Origin: Roseitalea sp.
GTDB taxonomy: Bacteria; Pseudomonadota; Alphaproteobacteria; Rhizobiales; Rhizobiaceae
Reading direction: 5' to 3'
NCBI GenBank assembly: GCA_017642895.1
Contig: JAEPON010000011.1
Span: 86,775-150,774 of the forward strand
DNA length: 64,000 nt
Under the pieces are notes generated by a model, which saw only the letters and a list, made by a program, of their open reading frames with translations, was not told where the DNA came from and did not search any database. The position numbers and the translations under genes were made by a program. Of the stretch, positions 26,020 to 34,439 are shown in pieces. Position 1 is the stretch's first letter, and each line of letters begins with the position of its first letter.

Positions 26020-27111
26020 TTGACCTGTGGCGATTGCGTCTGGCCGGATCGCAACGTGAAATCGGTTGGGGGGCTAGCTGAGTTCGCGCTTGCGAATAAC
26101 TACCTGACGAAAGATGCACCTGCACTGCCCAAGGAAGACGAGCGATCCCTGTGTGAGCTGTTCAATACACATGGTGGGCCCTTGTCGGCTCGCGCAGAAG
26201 GCATTGCGGACCGCTTCGCGTAAGAGGGCGTCGATCGGAGCCGGCATACGCTTCCCCTTGTTGACGAAACGCCCGGTTTCGCATGCTCGGCTACCGTCGT
26301 GGTTGGCGATAGCGGGCCGAAGATGATCCGCAATTTCGACTTCACGTTGCGGTCATTGCCGGAGTTGGCGGGGATATGTTCGCCGCAATTGCGACCCATG
26401 GTCGATCCGGTTTGCTTGCTGACCCTCGAACCGGACGAGGGGTACAGCACGATAGCTATGGTCAGTATGGACTTGTTTCTGGGGGCTATCGACGGGATCA
26501 ACGATGCCGGTTTCTGCGCGGCTCTGCTTTCGCTATCCAATGAAAATGCTGTTCCCGCAGCGCCACGGTTTGACTGCTTCGACGAGTTGGCGATCATAAG
26601 ACTCCTGTTTGAGCAATGCACGTCAGTAGCCGAGGCGATCAGGACTTTCCGGAACCCACCCAAATACACGTCGTTTCTGCCGTGCCACTACATAATTGCA
26701 GATCGACATGGCGACAGCGCGGTTCTGGAATGGGATGGAGAGACATCTCATGTCGCGCGAAGTCAGCAATCGGAACCTCTGATCTGCACAAATCATCCGC
26801 TTGCGATGCCGCAAGCTGCAGACGACACGTTAGATGTACCTGGGATCATGGGTTCTTCTGATCGCTTCCAGCTTCTCAAAGCGAGGCTTCAACGCTCCAC
26901 TCTGCATAGGGAAACGCTTTGGCACGCCGCCAGCCTGGTTCGGCTGAATGCATTTGCAGCAGAAGGCGATGTTTTCGGGGGCACGCTTTGGACCTCGCTC
27001 TATCATTTCGATCCGCCGGGAGTGGTAGTCAGCTTTTTGCAGGGGATGGTAGATGGGAAAGCGTCATATACCGATCCAAGGGCTGGAAGTCTTGCGCACC
27101 AGCGCCGTTGA
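26020..27111 (+). pseudogene. Decayed C45-type autoproteolytic acyltransferase/hydrolase gene
   Basis: Three blocks of one protein lie in sequence but are broken. A front block LRLAGSQREIGWG (26037 on, frame 3) matches the usual GxxxxIGxxxG opening. The next block (LAEFALANNYLTKD... from about 26074) is in frame 1, shifted across a run of six G at about 26067-26072. An in-frame TAA at 26221 then interrupts it, and the catalytic part resumes with FACSATVVVGD (nucleophile candidate Cys at 26284) and RNFDF. The remainder from the GTG at 26299 is open to 27111. It is related in family, not closely, to the intact gene at 51861. It could be a single sequencing slip plus a true stop, but two lesions argue for a pseudogene. 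Confidence 0.65.
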
Positions 27112-27539
27112 TACGGCCGAAAGGTCTATTTTTTTGGGCCCGGCGCCTCCCTTCCGGGCATAGCAGAACTTGGCGGCAAAGCGTTCGCAGTAAAGTGGCA
27201 GTTGAACGGACGAAGCGACGATTCAGATCAATGGTTCCAATCCTACAGTCACACGACTCTCGTTGGTCACGAGGGAGAAATTGATTCCACGATTGACATC
27301 TGCCTGCGAACCGGTCCGCCAAGCTGTTGCGTATGCGGCTCACTTGGGTGTTGTGTGAGCGCTGGGGTCCGATTTGCTGACAGGATTGATGCCGGACTCT
27401 TTGGTTTGCAGTTGCATCTCCGTGGCGACAGCGCCCGGGCTTGGACTGATGACGCGAACATCTTGGCCCGGGCACTCCTTGTCGGCGACGCGGGTCGTCC
27501 GTCGTCAGGGACTTTGAGACAATTGGCGGCCTGAACCAG
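27112..27539. other. Non-coding stretch between two gene remnants
   Basis: Frames up to about 110 codons occur on the plus strand but show no recognisable motif and have repetitive Cys/Ser content without a ribosome site. I treat it as decayed sequence between the C45 remnant and the IS remnant. Confidence 0.35.
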
Positions 27540-27691
27540 CGGGTGTTCTGGCCCGCCATACGCCTTGCGCCACGCAAGAAAGTCGCCGAGCCGATCGCAT
27601 CATGTTGACAGATTTCATCAACCTTCGCTTCGGCCTCGTTCTTCTTCAGAACGATGATGATCTGATCTTCTGTGAACCGTTTGAGCTTTAT
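27540..27691 (-). pseudogene. IS3-family transposase orfA remnant
   Basis: The minus strand encodes KLKRFTEDQIIIVLKKNEAEAKVDEICQHDAIGSATF, the N-terminal HTH of IS3-family OrfA. The start codon is now ATA (27689-27691) behind an intact GGAGGAAGG ribosome site, and a frameshift after SATF moves the WRKAYGGPE motif to another frame. No orfB or inverted repeats are seen nearby, so only a scar remains. Confidence 0.75.
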
Positions 27692-27762
27692 GGGCCTTCC
27701 TCCTTCGCTCGTTCAAGGTAGAAAATTCCAGTTCGCAATGTCCTGAATTCAGAGGGAAAAGG

Positions 27763-28977
27763 TCAAACCGCCTTTGCAGTTTGGCTGATCGCGGCCTCTA
27801 CACCGCGTAGCTCGGCGAGCCCTTTGAGGCGGCCAATGGCCGGGTAACCTGGTTGCGCATCGCGGTGGAGATCATCCAGGATGTCCTGCCCATGATCAGG
27901 CCGCATCGGTATTTGGTCATCTGGCCGTCCCTCGCACATGCGACGCTCTTCTTCGCGCACGACCTCTGCAATGAGCGCCACCATATCGGTATCGCCAGCA
28001 AGGTGTTCAGCTTCGAAAAATGAGCCTGTTTGCACCTCTTGATCCTCACGCGTGACGTTTCTCAGATGCAGGAAATGGACCTTGCCGCCCAATCGCCTCA
28101 TGATCCCCGGCAGGTCATTGTCGCCACGTGCACCCAGCGAGCCAGAGCACAGCGTGATACCATTTGCGACGCTGTTAACGGCCGTTAACATGTCCTGCAA
28201 ATCCTGTTCAGTCGAAGCAATGCGCGGCAGGCCCAGCAACGGGAACGGCGGATCGTCAGGGTGGCAGCAGAGCCGTATGCCAAGCGTTTCTGCCGTTGGC
28301 ACAACCTCTTCGAGAAAGACGATGAGGTTTCTGTGAAGCCGCTCTGGCGAAATCCCTCTGTACTCCTCCAGAAGGTCCCTCAATTCGTGGAGATCCCAGC
28401 CGCGCGCGGCACCTGGCAAACCACATGTGACATTTTCGGCAAGTCGCTTCTGAGCAACCTGGGACATTCCCAAAAACCGGCGCTGCGCTTCTTCCAGCAT
28501 TTGGGGCGCATAATCGTCGGGCGCACTCGACCGCTTCAGGATGTGAAGATCGAAAGCAGCAAAATCAACAAGGTCGAACCGCATGCACGTACCACCATGG
28601 GGCAGACGAAAGGCGAGGTCAGTTCGGGTCCAGTCGAGCACGGGCATGAAATTGTAGCAAACCGTCTTCAGCCCTGCCCGAGCGAGATTTCGCAGGCTGT
28701 CTTTGTAGGTCTCGATATGCAGCCGCCAGTTGCCCCGCTGCATCTTGATGTCTTCTGAAACCGGCAGGCTTTCCACGACATCCCAAGACAGGCCGGATGG
28801 GGTGCCATCCGGGCGCAGACCGACTTCTTTCTGACGTCGCAATATCTCGTCTGCGGTCCATGTATCGCCAGCGGGAACATGGTGGAGTGCCGATACCACA
28901 CCCTTCGCGCCCGCCTGTAAAATGGTGTCAATCGTCACCACGTCGGGTGGGCCGAACCATCTCCATGTGTGTCGCAT
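27763..28977 (-). CDS. uxuA: Mannonate dehydratase
   Basis: 404 residues of the UxuA family (TIM barrel, Mn/Fe-dependent), converting D-mannonate to 2-keto-3-deoxygluconate. Signatures: MRHTWRWFGPPDVV, GVVSALHHVPAG, NFMPVLDWTRTDL, CHPDDPPFPLLGLPRI, TLCSGSLGARGDND and FLHLRNV. Length and motifs are complete. It is the last gene of the long minus-strand operon and gives the pathway an exit from hexuronates to central metabolism through KDG. No uxuB homologue is named here, though the SDR at 30431 could act in its place. Confidence 0.95.
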   Translation of the reverse strand: MRHTWRWFGPPDVVTIDTILQAGAKGVVSALHHVPAGDTWTADEILRRQKEVGLRPDGTPSGLSWDVVESLPVSEDIKMQRGNWRLHIETYKDSLRNLARAGLKTVCYNFMPVLDWTRTDLAFRLPHGGTCMRFDLVDFAAFDLHILKRSSAPDDYAPQMLEEAQRRFLGMSQVAQKRLAENVTCGLPGAARGWDLHELRDLLEEYRGISPERLHRNLIVFLEEVVPTAETLGIRLCCHPDDPPFPLLGLPRIASTEQDLQDMLTAVNSVANGITLCSGSLGARGDNDLPGIMRRLGGKVHFLHLRNVTREDQEVQTGSFFEAEHLAGDTDMVALIAEVVREEERRMCEGRPDDQIPMRPDHGQDILDDLHRDAQPGYPAIGRLKGLAELRGVEAAISQTAKAV

Positions 28978-29009
28978 CTTAACCTACGAGGATTGTTGCA
29001 AATGCCGGC

Positions 29010-30431
29010 CTAGTACGGGCCAACCCGCTCAGAACCGTGATCGAAGGTCGCCACAGTTGCATCGAACGATAAACGAACAAGCTCTGAGCGAAGGGTAGCG
29101 TGAACCTCATCGTCCCAAAGATTGTTGTGCTCCCAGGGATCACGATCGAGATCGAACAGCTCGCCAATGCCATGGCCGTGATAAACCACCAGCTTGTACC
29201 TGTCTGTACGGATCATCGTCGCCCGACTGGCGTCGGGCAAGTCCAGGGCGTCGTAGTATTCCGAACGGACGTATGTCTTCTCCTGATACGCGGCAGTCCG
29301 ACCTTCGAGAAGTGGCCGGAGAGAACAGCCCTGCATGTACGCCGGCACATCGATCCCCGCGAAATCGAGAAGAGTCGGCGCCAGATCCAAAAGCTCCACA
29401 AGCGCATCAGATCGTGTGTCCGCCCGGACATGGCCGGGCCATCGCCAAATGAGCGGCACGCGTACAAGGCCCTCGTAAAAACGGCACCCTTTTTCAATGA
29501 GGCCGTGATCCCCCAATGTTTCGCCGTGATCTGATGTAAAGATGACAACCGTATTGTCCGTCAGCCCCAACGCCTCAAGCGCTTCCAGTAGGCGGCCGAT
29601 ATTGTCGTCGATCAGTTTGATCATGGCGTAGTAGGCTGCCTGAAGGTAGTGCGCATTGCGGTGGTTGGCTGAGGAGCGAACCGGATCATGAATATCCAGG
29701 GCCTCGGGCGACATTGGGCGCGACTGAAAATCGATGGAGCCCAGCCTGGCCTGCGCCGCCAGGTCACTGTCTTTGAAATGTGGGCCCGGCATGTTGGCCG
29801 GGTCAAACAGTGACCTGTAGTCTTCGGGCGGATTGAAGGGGGGATGCGGATCGTAGATGTTGAGCGTCAGCAACCACGGGTTTGCGGTGCGTGCGCCCAT
29901 GAAATCAATGGCGCGGTCGGTGGCCCATGTGGTCTGGTGCAATTCCGCTGGTATGCCCTCTGGTTGCCTCTGCAGCTCTGAAAGCGTGTGGCGCTGCTCC
30001 CGGACCCAGTCGGCATAGGCATGCCCCTCGGCCCAGTCATCCCGCGGAGCGTGCGAATACTCAAATACCTCATATCCGTCATCGGCTCGCCGCTCCGCTC
30101 GGCGAAACGGACTGGAGAGGTGCAGTTTGCCGATGTTCGCGCAGGTGTAGCCGTTGTCGGCCAGAATTCTGGTTACCAATGGATATGCGCCAGAGAACGC
30201 ATCGTTCCCATTGCGGTTTGCCCGAGCAGTGCTTGGGTAGACGCCGGTCAGAAATGACGATCGCGATGGTGTGCATATCGGTGATTGGCAATACGCTCGT
30301 TCCAAAGCGGAGCCCTGTCGCACCAACGTGTCGATATTCGGCGTGATCACGTGCGGATTTCCAAGCGCACCGATTGTGTCAAACCGCTGCTGATCGGTGC
30401 AAATCCAAAGGATGTTCGGCTTGCAGCTCAT
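29010..30431 (-). CDS. Type I sulfatase, cytoplasmic
   Basis: About 473 residues of the alkaline-phosphatase-like sulfatase family. N-terminal metal-site residues in ILWICTDQQRFDT are followed by the formylglycine motif CTPSR in SPICTPSRSSFLTG, then HPPFNPPEDY and FTSDHGETLGDHGL. The Cys of CTPSR must be converted to formylglycine by a modifying enzyme not in the window. There is no signal peptide, so it acts inside the cell, presumably on sulfated sugars brought in by the ABC importer of this operon. The ATG at 30431 overlaps the preceding SDR stop by one base (TGATG). Confidence 0.92.
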   Translation of the reverse strand: MSCKPNILWICTDQQRFDTIGALGNPHVITPNIDTLVRQGSALERAYCQSPICTPSRSSFLTGVYPSTARANRNGNDAFSGAYPLVTRILADNGYTCANIGKLHLSSPFRRAERRADDGYEVFEYSHAPRDDWAEGHAYADWVREQRHTLSELQRQPEGIPAELHQTTWATDRAIDFMGARTANPWLLTLNIYDPHPPFNPPEDYRSLFDPANMPGPHFKDSDLAAQARLGSIDFQSRPMSPEALDIHDPVRSSANHRNAHYLQAAYYAMIKLIDDNIGRLLEALEALGLTDNTVVIFTSDHGETLGDHGLIEKGCRFYEGLVRVPLIWRWPGHVRADTRSDALVELLDLAPTLLDFAGIDVPAYMQGCSLRPLLEGRTAAYQEKTYVRSEYYDALDLPDASRATMIRTDRYKLVVYHGHGIGELFDLDRDPWEHNNLWDDEVHATLRSELVRLSFDATVATFDHGSERVGPY

Positions 30432-31252
30432 CAGCTCGCTACTTTTTTGGCCGGGTTGCCAGCCCAGAAGGCCCAAGACCCAAGCGCCATCGCGCCACCA
30501 TCGACGCTAACGTGTTCTCCAGTCATGAAGCGCGCTGCGTCGCTGGCGAGAAAGACAACCACATCGGCAACATCGGCCGGAGTTCCGACGGGGCGCTTCA
30601 TGGGAGATGAGCACTGTGCCAGCGATTTGTCGTTTACGCGCTGTACATCTTCAGAGTGTGTTTCGTTCAAAAGCTCGGTGTCGATGGCGCCCGGACAGAC
30701 GGCGAGAACACGGATGTTCTCGTCGGCATAGTCCACGGCCAGTTGACGTGTCAGCGAAAGGACTCCGCCCTTGCTGGCGGCATAGGCGGGAACGGATGCC
30801 ATCGATTGCAGCCCTTGGACGCTCGCATTGTTGACGATGACGCCGCCGCCACGCTCGCGCAGTAGAGGGATGGCGTACTTCGCGGCGATGAAGTGGCTTT
30901 TAAGGTTGATGTCGATCATCTTGTCCCACAGCTCCTCCGGCGTGTCTTCGGCCCGCTTGAAGGACTCCGTCGGCTGCACCCCGACATTGTTAAACAGGAC
31001 ATCGAGACCACCCAGAACGAGCGCGCTTTCCTGCACAGCGCGTTTGATCTCGCTCGCTTGGGCAAAGTCAGCCTGCAGATACACAGCGTTGCATCCAGTG
31101 TCGGAGATGATCTGCTGAACCACCCGGTTGCCATCGGCCTCGAGAATGTCGGCAATGGCCACATCATACCCAGCTCGGGCAAACGCGATCGCGGTGGCCG
31201 CACCAATACCGCAAGCGCCGCCCGTGATCAGGACTGTTCTTCGTTCACTCAT
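30431..31252 (-). CDS. Short-chain dehydrogenase/reductase
   Basis: 273 residues, classical SDR: cofactor motif TGGACGIGAATAIA, NNVGV, catalytic S/Y/K in NASVQGLQSMASVPAYAASKGG, and PGAID. The acidic residue after strand 2 (IADI) favours NAD. By context it should oxidise or reduce a sugar or uronate in the sulfatase/UxuA operon; a fructuronate-reductase-like or sugar-dehydrogenase role feeding the neighbouring lactonase is plausible, but substrate cannot be read from the sequence. Confidence 0.88.
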   Translation of the reverse strand: MSERRTVLITGGACGIGAATAIAFARAGYDVAIADILEADGNRVVQQIISDTGCNAVYLQADFAQASEIKRAVQESALVLGGLDVLFNNVGVQPTESFKRAEDTPEELWDKMIDINLKSHFIAAKYAIPLLRERGGGVIVNNASVQGLQSMASVPAYAASKGGVLSLTRQLAVDYADENIRVLAVCPGAIDTELLNETHSEDVQRVNDKSLAQCSSPMKRPVGTPADVADVVVFLASDAARFMTGEHVSVDGGAMALGSWAFWAGNPAKKVAS

Positions 31253-31273
31253 TGGACGTCTGCTTTGGATTAT

Positions 31274-32152
31274 TCATTCGATCAACACTCTGGATTTCAT
31301 CTCCGGCAGCCCACGGATGCCTGACAGGCGGGTTCTGAAGAGGGCGCCCGCACCGCAGCCTTCTTCGGGACGCTTCGCCGCGCCGGCGGTCGTTATGTAG
31401 AGGTCATCAAGGGATTCGCCGCCGAACGTGACCGACGTCACCTTTTGCGCGGGCACGTCAAGGCGACACGCCTCCGTTCCGTCCGGCGCGTATCGAATGA
31501 CACATCCGCCATCCCATCGCGCGGACCAAAGGTATCCGTCGGCGTCCACGCATAGACCGTCAGGTAGGCCGTCAGCGTCGCGATTTTCGACTAGGATATG
31601 AGTGTTGGAAAGTGCACCGCTTTGCGGATCGAAACATGCGCGCCAGATGCGCCTTCGGCGCGAGTCTACATAGTAGAAGACCGCGTGGTCGGGCGAGAAC
31701 GCCATTCCGTTGGGAAGCGCGATGTCGTCCAGAACAAGGCTGCATGCCCCGGATGGGTCGATACGGTAGATTGCGCCTGGGTGCTCACCGGTCGGCATCG
31801 CCCCGAAAAAGACGCCCCCCAACGGATCGGCCACCACGTCATTGAAGCGCGTGTCCCGCTCTGCGGGGACGCAGCAAACGACCTGCGGATCACCGCCAAC
31901 GGAAAGCTTTGCAATCCTGCCGCCGGCCATGAAAAGCAGCTGTGAGTCATCCGCCTGAAGCGTAAGGCCGCCAACCACCTCTCCTTCGAAATAGGTGTCG
32001 GATAACCCACTTTCGGGATCGAGCCAGAAAAGCCTTGGGCGCAGGATGTCGAGCCAGAACAAACGCCGCCCGTTTGCGTCCCAAAGCGGGTTCTCGCCGC
32101 AATGGGTCTCGAAATCTGCGGCCACCTGCATCTGGTCGAACGCGTCCGTCAT
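31274..32152 (-). CDS. SMP-30/gluconolactonase-family lactonase
   Basis: About 292 residues of the SMP-30 six-bladed propeller: CGENPLWDANGRRLFWLDI, DVVADPLGGVFFG, DDIALPNGMAFSPDHAVFYYVDS, GLPDGLCVDADGYLWSARWDGG and VTSVTFGGESLDDLYITTA are all present, including the metal-binding Glu, Asn and Asp. It should hydrolyse a sugar lactone produced by the neighbouring dehydrogenase. I chose the ATG at 32152 (MTDAFDQ), which overlaps the epimerase stop by 4 bases. Confidence 0.92.
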   Translation of the reverse strand: MTDAFDQMQVAADFETHCGENPLWDANGRRLFWLDILRPRLFWLDPESGLSDTYFEGEVVGGLTLQADDSQLLFMAGGRIAKLSVGGDPQVVCCVPAERDTRFNDVVADPLGGVFFGAMPTGEHPGAIYRIDPSGACSLVLDDIALPNGMAFSPDHAVFYYVDSRRRRIWRACFDPQSGALSNTHILVENRDADGLPDGLCVDADGYLWSARWDGGCVIRYAPDGTEACRLDVPAQKVTSVTFGGESLDDLYITTAGAAKRPEEGCGAGALFRTRLSGIRGLPEMKSRVLIE

Positions 32153-33024
32153 GGCGCCAAGCTTTCTGCCGCGTCCGCAGGGCGCATCGTCGGCGTCGAC
32201 GGCGCCGCGATTGTGATCATGTGGTTGTAGTCCCGTGCCTCGCCGGGCTGCAGGACACTGCGTTGGTGGTCCCGTGCCCCGCTTGGCAGTCCGCACCACG
32301 GCTCGATGCAGACAAACCGTGTCGGGTCGTTGCTCCAGAATGCAAGATCGGGGGTGTCGAAGCCGACCGAAAGCCGCCTTTGCCCGGATTGAACCAGAGT
32401 GACCAAGCGACTGCGGAGCTTCGGCAGTATCAAGGCGCCAGCGGCAAAGGTCGACGGCGTAATCCGCAGAATCCGCCCGTCCAATTGCGACACAACGGGC
32501 GCACCGACGACCTGCCCGTCGACCGCCCGCAACATGCCCTGTGCCTCTTCGTGCTCGAATTCCAGCGTCACATCGCGCTGCGCGTCGCAGGCGAAACCGG
32601 GATGAAACCCGAAATCATAACGAAACGCCTCATCTCCACAGTTGAGGAGCGTTGCACGACCCGAAAGGCTCTGCCCCGACAGTTCGAACCGAAGCGTTAA
32701 TCGAAAATGATAGGGATAGATCGCGAACGTCGCTTCGTTGTCCTCGGTGCAAAGCTCCAGAAGCGTTTCAGTGTGATGCAAGACCTCGAACGGGATGTCG
32801 TGGACAATCCCGTGCACGGGCATTGGTGCACGGGCCCCGGGGAAACATGGGGAGGCGGCAGGCGTTTGGCCAATGACCGGGAACAGGACGGGGGCACGAC
32901 GTGCCCAGATCGACGGCTCCCCAGCCCAGAGATGTTCTTGTGACGTGCTCCTGATCGAAAGCAGCTCTGCGCCGACCTCACTGATGGTGACCGACAGATG
33001 CTGATTGGCCAGTTCGCGTATCAT
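32149..33024 (-). CDS. Aldose 1-epimerase family protein
   Basis: 291 residues of the galactose-mutarotase-like fold, LacX-type: AELLSIRSTSQEHLWAG, APVLFPVIGQ, MPVHGIVHDIPFEVL, YDFGFHPGF and CIEPWCGLPSGA. It interconverts alpha and beta anomers of a sugar; the conserved His residues (HG, HPGF) are present. It overlaps both neighbours by 4 bases. In context it prepares the imported and desulfated sugar for the dehydrogenase. Confidence 0.88.
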   Translation of the reverse strand: MIRELANQHLSVTISEVGAELLSIRSTSQEHLWAGEPSIWARRAPVLFPVIGQTPAASPCFPGARAPMPVHGIVHDIPFEVLHHTETLLELCTEDNEATFAIYPYHFRLTLRFELSGQSLSGRATLLNCGDEAFRYDFGFHPGFACDAQRDVTLEFEHEEAQGMLRAVDGQVVGAPVVSQLDGRILRITPSTFAAGALILPKLRSRLVTLVQSGQRRLSVGFDTPDLAFWSNDPTRFVCIEPWCGLPSGARDHQRSVLQPGEARDYNHMITIAAPSTPTMRPADAAESLAP

Positions 33025-34439
33025 GGCCGCCAGTCCACAATGGATGCGCGCAACCGCGCCATGCGCGCGGCATGACGTGGCGATCGGGCTAGATTGGTCA
33101 GTTCGAAAGGATCCGCGTTCAGATCGTAGAGTTCGTCCCGATCGCCCATCGGATCATGCACGGCCTTCCAGGAACCCTCGACAACCATGCTGCGTTGCCC
33201 TTCGTGCTCCCGCTTTTCGAGCGTGGCAAGGATCCCCTCATGGCCTGCAGGTAAGTTCCGCGACATCACGTCGGCCTCTGTCAGCAAGGGCGCACCACGC
33301 CCGTACTCGGCAAAAACATGCGCCCGAGGCGGCTGATCGCTTGCGGCGGGCAAGGGCCGACCGTCCGACGATGTGATCGACCGCAACCCCTGGGCCGACA
33401 GGATCGTGGGGACGAGGTCGATGAGGCTGACCGGGTCTGCCACCTTGCGCGATTCGGCAAATCCAGGACCAGCCAAAACGAGTGGAACACGCGTGAGGCA
33501 ATCGTAGAATGCACCGCCCTTCCCCATCATGGCGTGTTCGCCCGCAAAGTCTCCGTGATCCGAGCAAAAGGCTACAATCGTGGTGTCGGTCAGTTCGAGC
33601 CGATCAAGTTCGTCCAGAATCCGGCCCAGCTGATCGTCAATAAACGCGATCATGGCCAGATATCGCGCGACGGCGGTGCGCAGCCCGTCACGCTCCTCGT
33701 CTGGCCAACGCAGGAAATGGGCCAGGATACGATTGCGTTCTGGCGCATCGTCGAATTCCGCCTCCGGTGACGGCGGCAATTCAACAGCATCGGGATCGAT
33801 CAGCCTCGCATAGGCTTCTGGCACCTCGTAGGGGCCGTGGGGGTCAGGGATCGAGACCCAAGCCGCGAAAGGTCGTTCATCGCAGCTTTGCAAAAAGCGG
33901 ATCGTTTGTTCGCAGACAAGCGCGGTGGCGTAGTCTTCAACCGGAAACCCTGTCACGGCCACCGACACTGGCCCACCACTATCGGGCATGTCGCGCCTTA
34001 CAGCATTGGCCGCAGCGATCTGATCATTGGATCTGGGCCAGTCCAGTCCTTTGGTTCGAGCCCCTTCGGGAATGCCCCAGTGTGAAATCTCACACCAGAC
34101 ATCGAAGATGTGATCCGTACTTACCCGATCAAAACAATGGTTCTTGCCGATCAGACCGGTGCGATAGCCCGCTTCTCGCCACACGTGAAAGGCAGTATCG
34201 CGTCCTTTAGGCACCTTGTCCTCGTTGGTCTGTGCGCCCGTGCTGTGGGAATATGATGCCGTCCAGGTCGAAATGCGCGATGGTACGCATAAGGGATGCG
34301 CGCAATACGCCCGCTCATACAAGAGACCACGCTGAGCCAAGCGCTCGAGGTTGGGGGTTTTCAGCGCCTGACCGTAGAGCTGCGCCGCCCGCGCAGTCAT
34401 CTGGTCTACCATCACCAGGAGCACATTTGGGGGCGTCAT
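33021..34439 (-). CDS. Type I sulfatase, second copy
   Basis: 472 residues: NVLLVMVDQMTARA at the metal site, formylglycine motif CVPSR in HPLCVPSRISTWTASYSHS, WVSIPDPHGPYEVPE, and FCSDHGDFAGEHAMMGKGG. The overall layout resembles choline-sulfatase and glycosaminoglycan-type sulfatases. No signal peptide is visible, so it is cytoplasmic like the sulfatase at 29010, but the two share only family motifs, suggesting different sulfate positions or substrates. It lies between the ATPase and epimerase genes with 4-base overlaps. Confidence 0.92.
   Translation of the reverse strand: MTPPNVLLVMVDQMTARAAQLYGQALKTPNLERLAQRGLLYERAYCAHPLCVPSRISTWTASYSHSTGAQTNEDKVPKGRDTAFHVWREAGYRTGLIGKNHCFDRVSTDHIFDVWCEISHWGIPEGARTKGLDWPRSNDQIAAANAVRRDMPDSGGPVSVAVTGFPVEDYATALVCEQTIRFLQSCDERPFAAWVSIPDPHGPYEVPEAYARLIDPDAVELPPSPEAEFDDAPERNRILAHFLRWPDEERDGLRTAVARYLAMIAFIDDQLGRILDELDRLELTDTTIVAFCSDHGDFAGEHAMMGKGGAFYDCLTRVPLVLAGPGFAESRKVADPVSLIDLVPTILSAQGLRSITSSDGRPLPAASDQPPRAHVFAEYGRGAPLLTEADVMSRNLPAGHEGILATLEKREHEGQRSMVVEGSWKAVHDPMGDRDELYDLNADPFELTNLARSPRHAARMARLRASIVDWRP

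Noticed and set aside
25613..26125. A 170-codon minus-strand frame upstream of nasT
   Set aside because: No domain, rich in Ser/Arg/Pro, and it spans the intergenic repeat and the C45 remnant.
27202..27534. A 110-codon plus-strand frame with many cysteines
   Set aside because: No ribosome site, no recognisable family, and it lies between two gene remnants.
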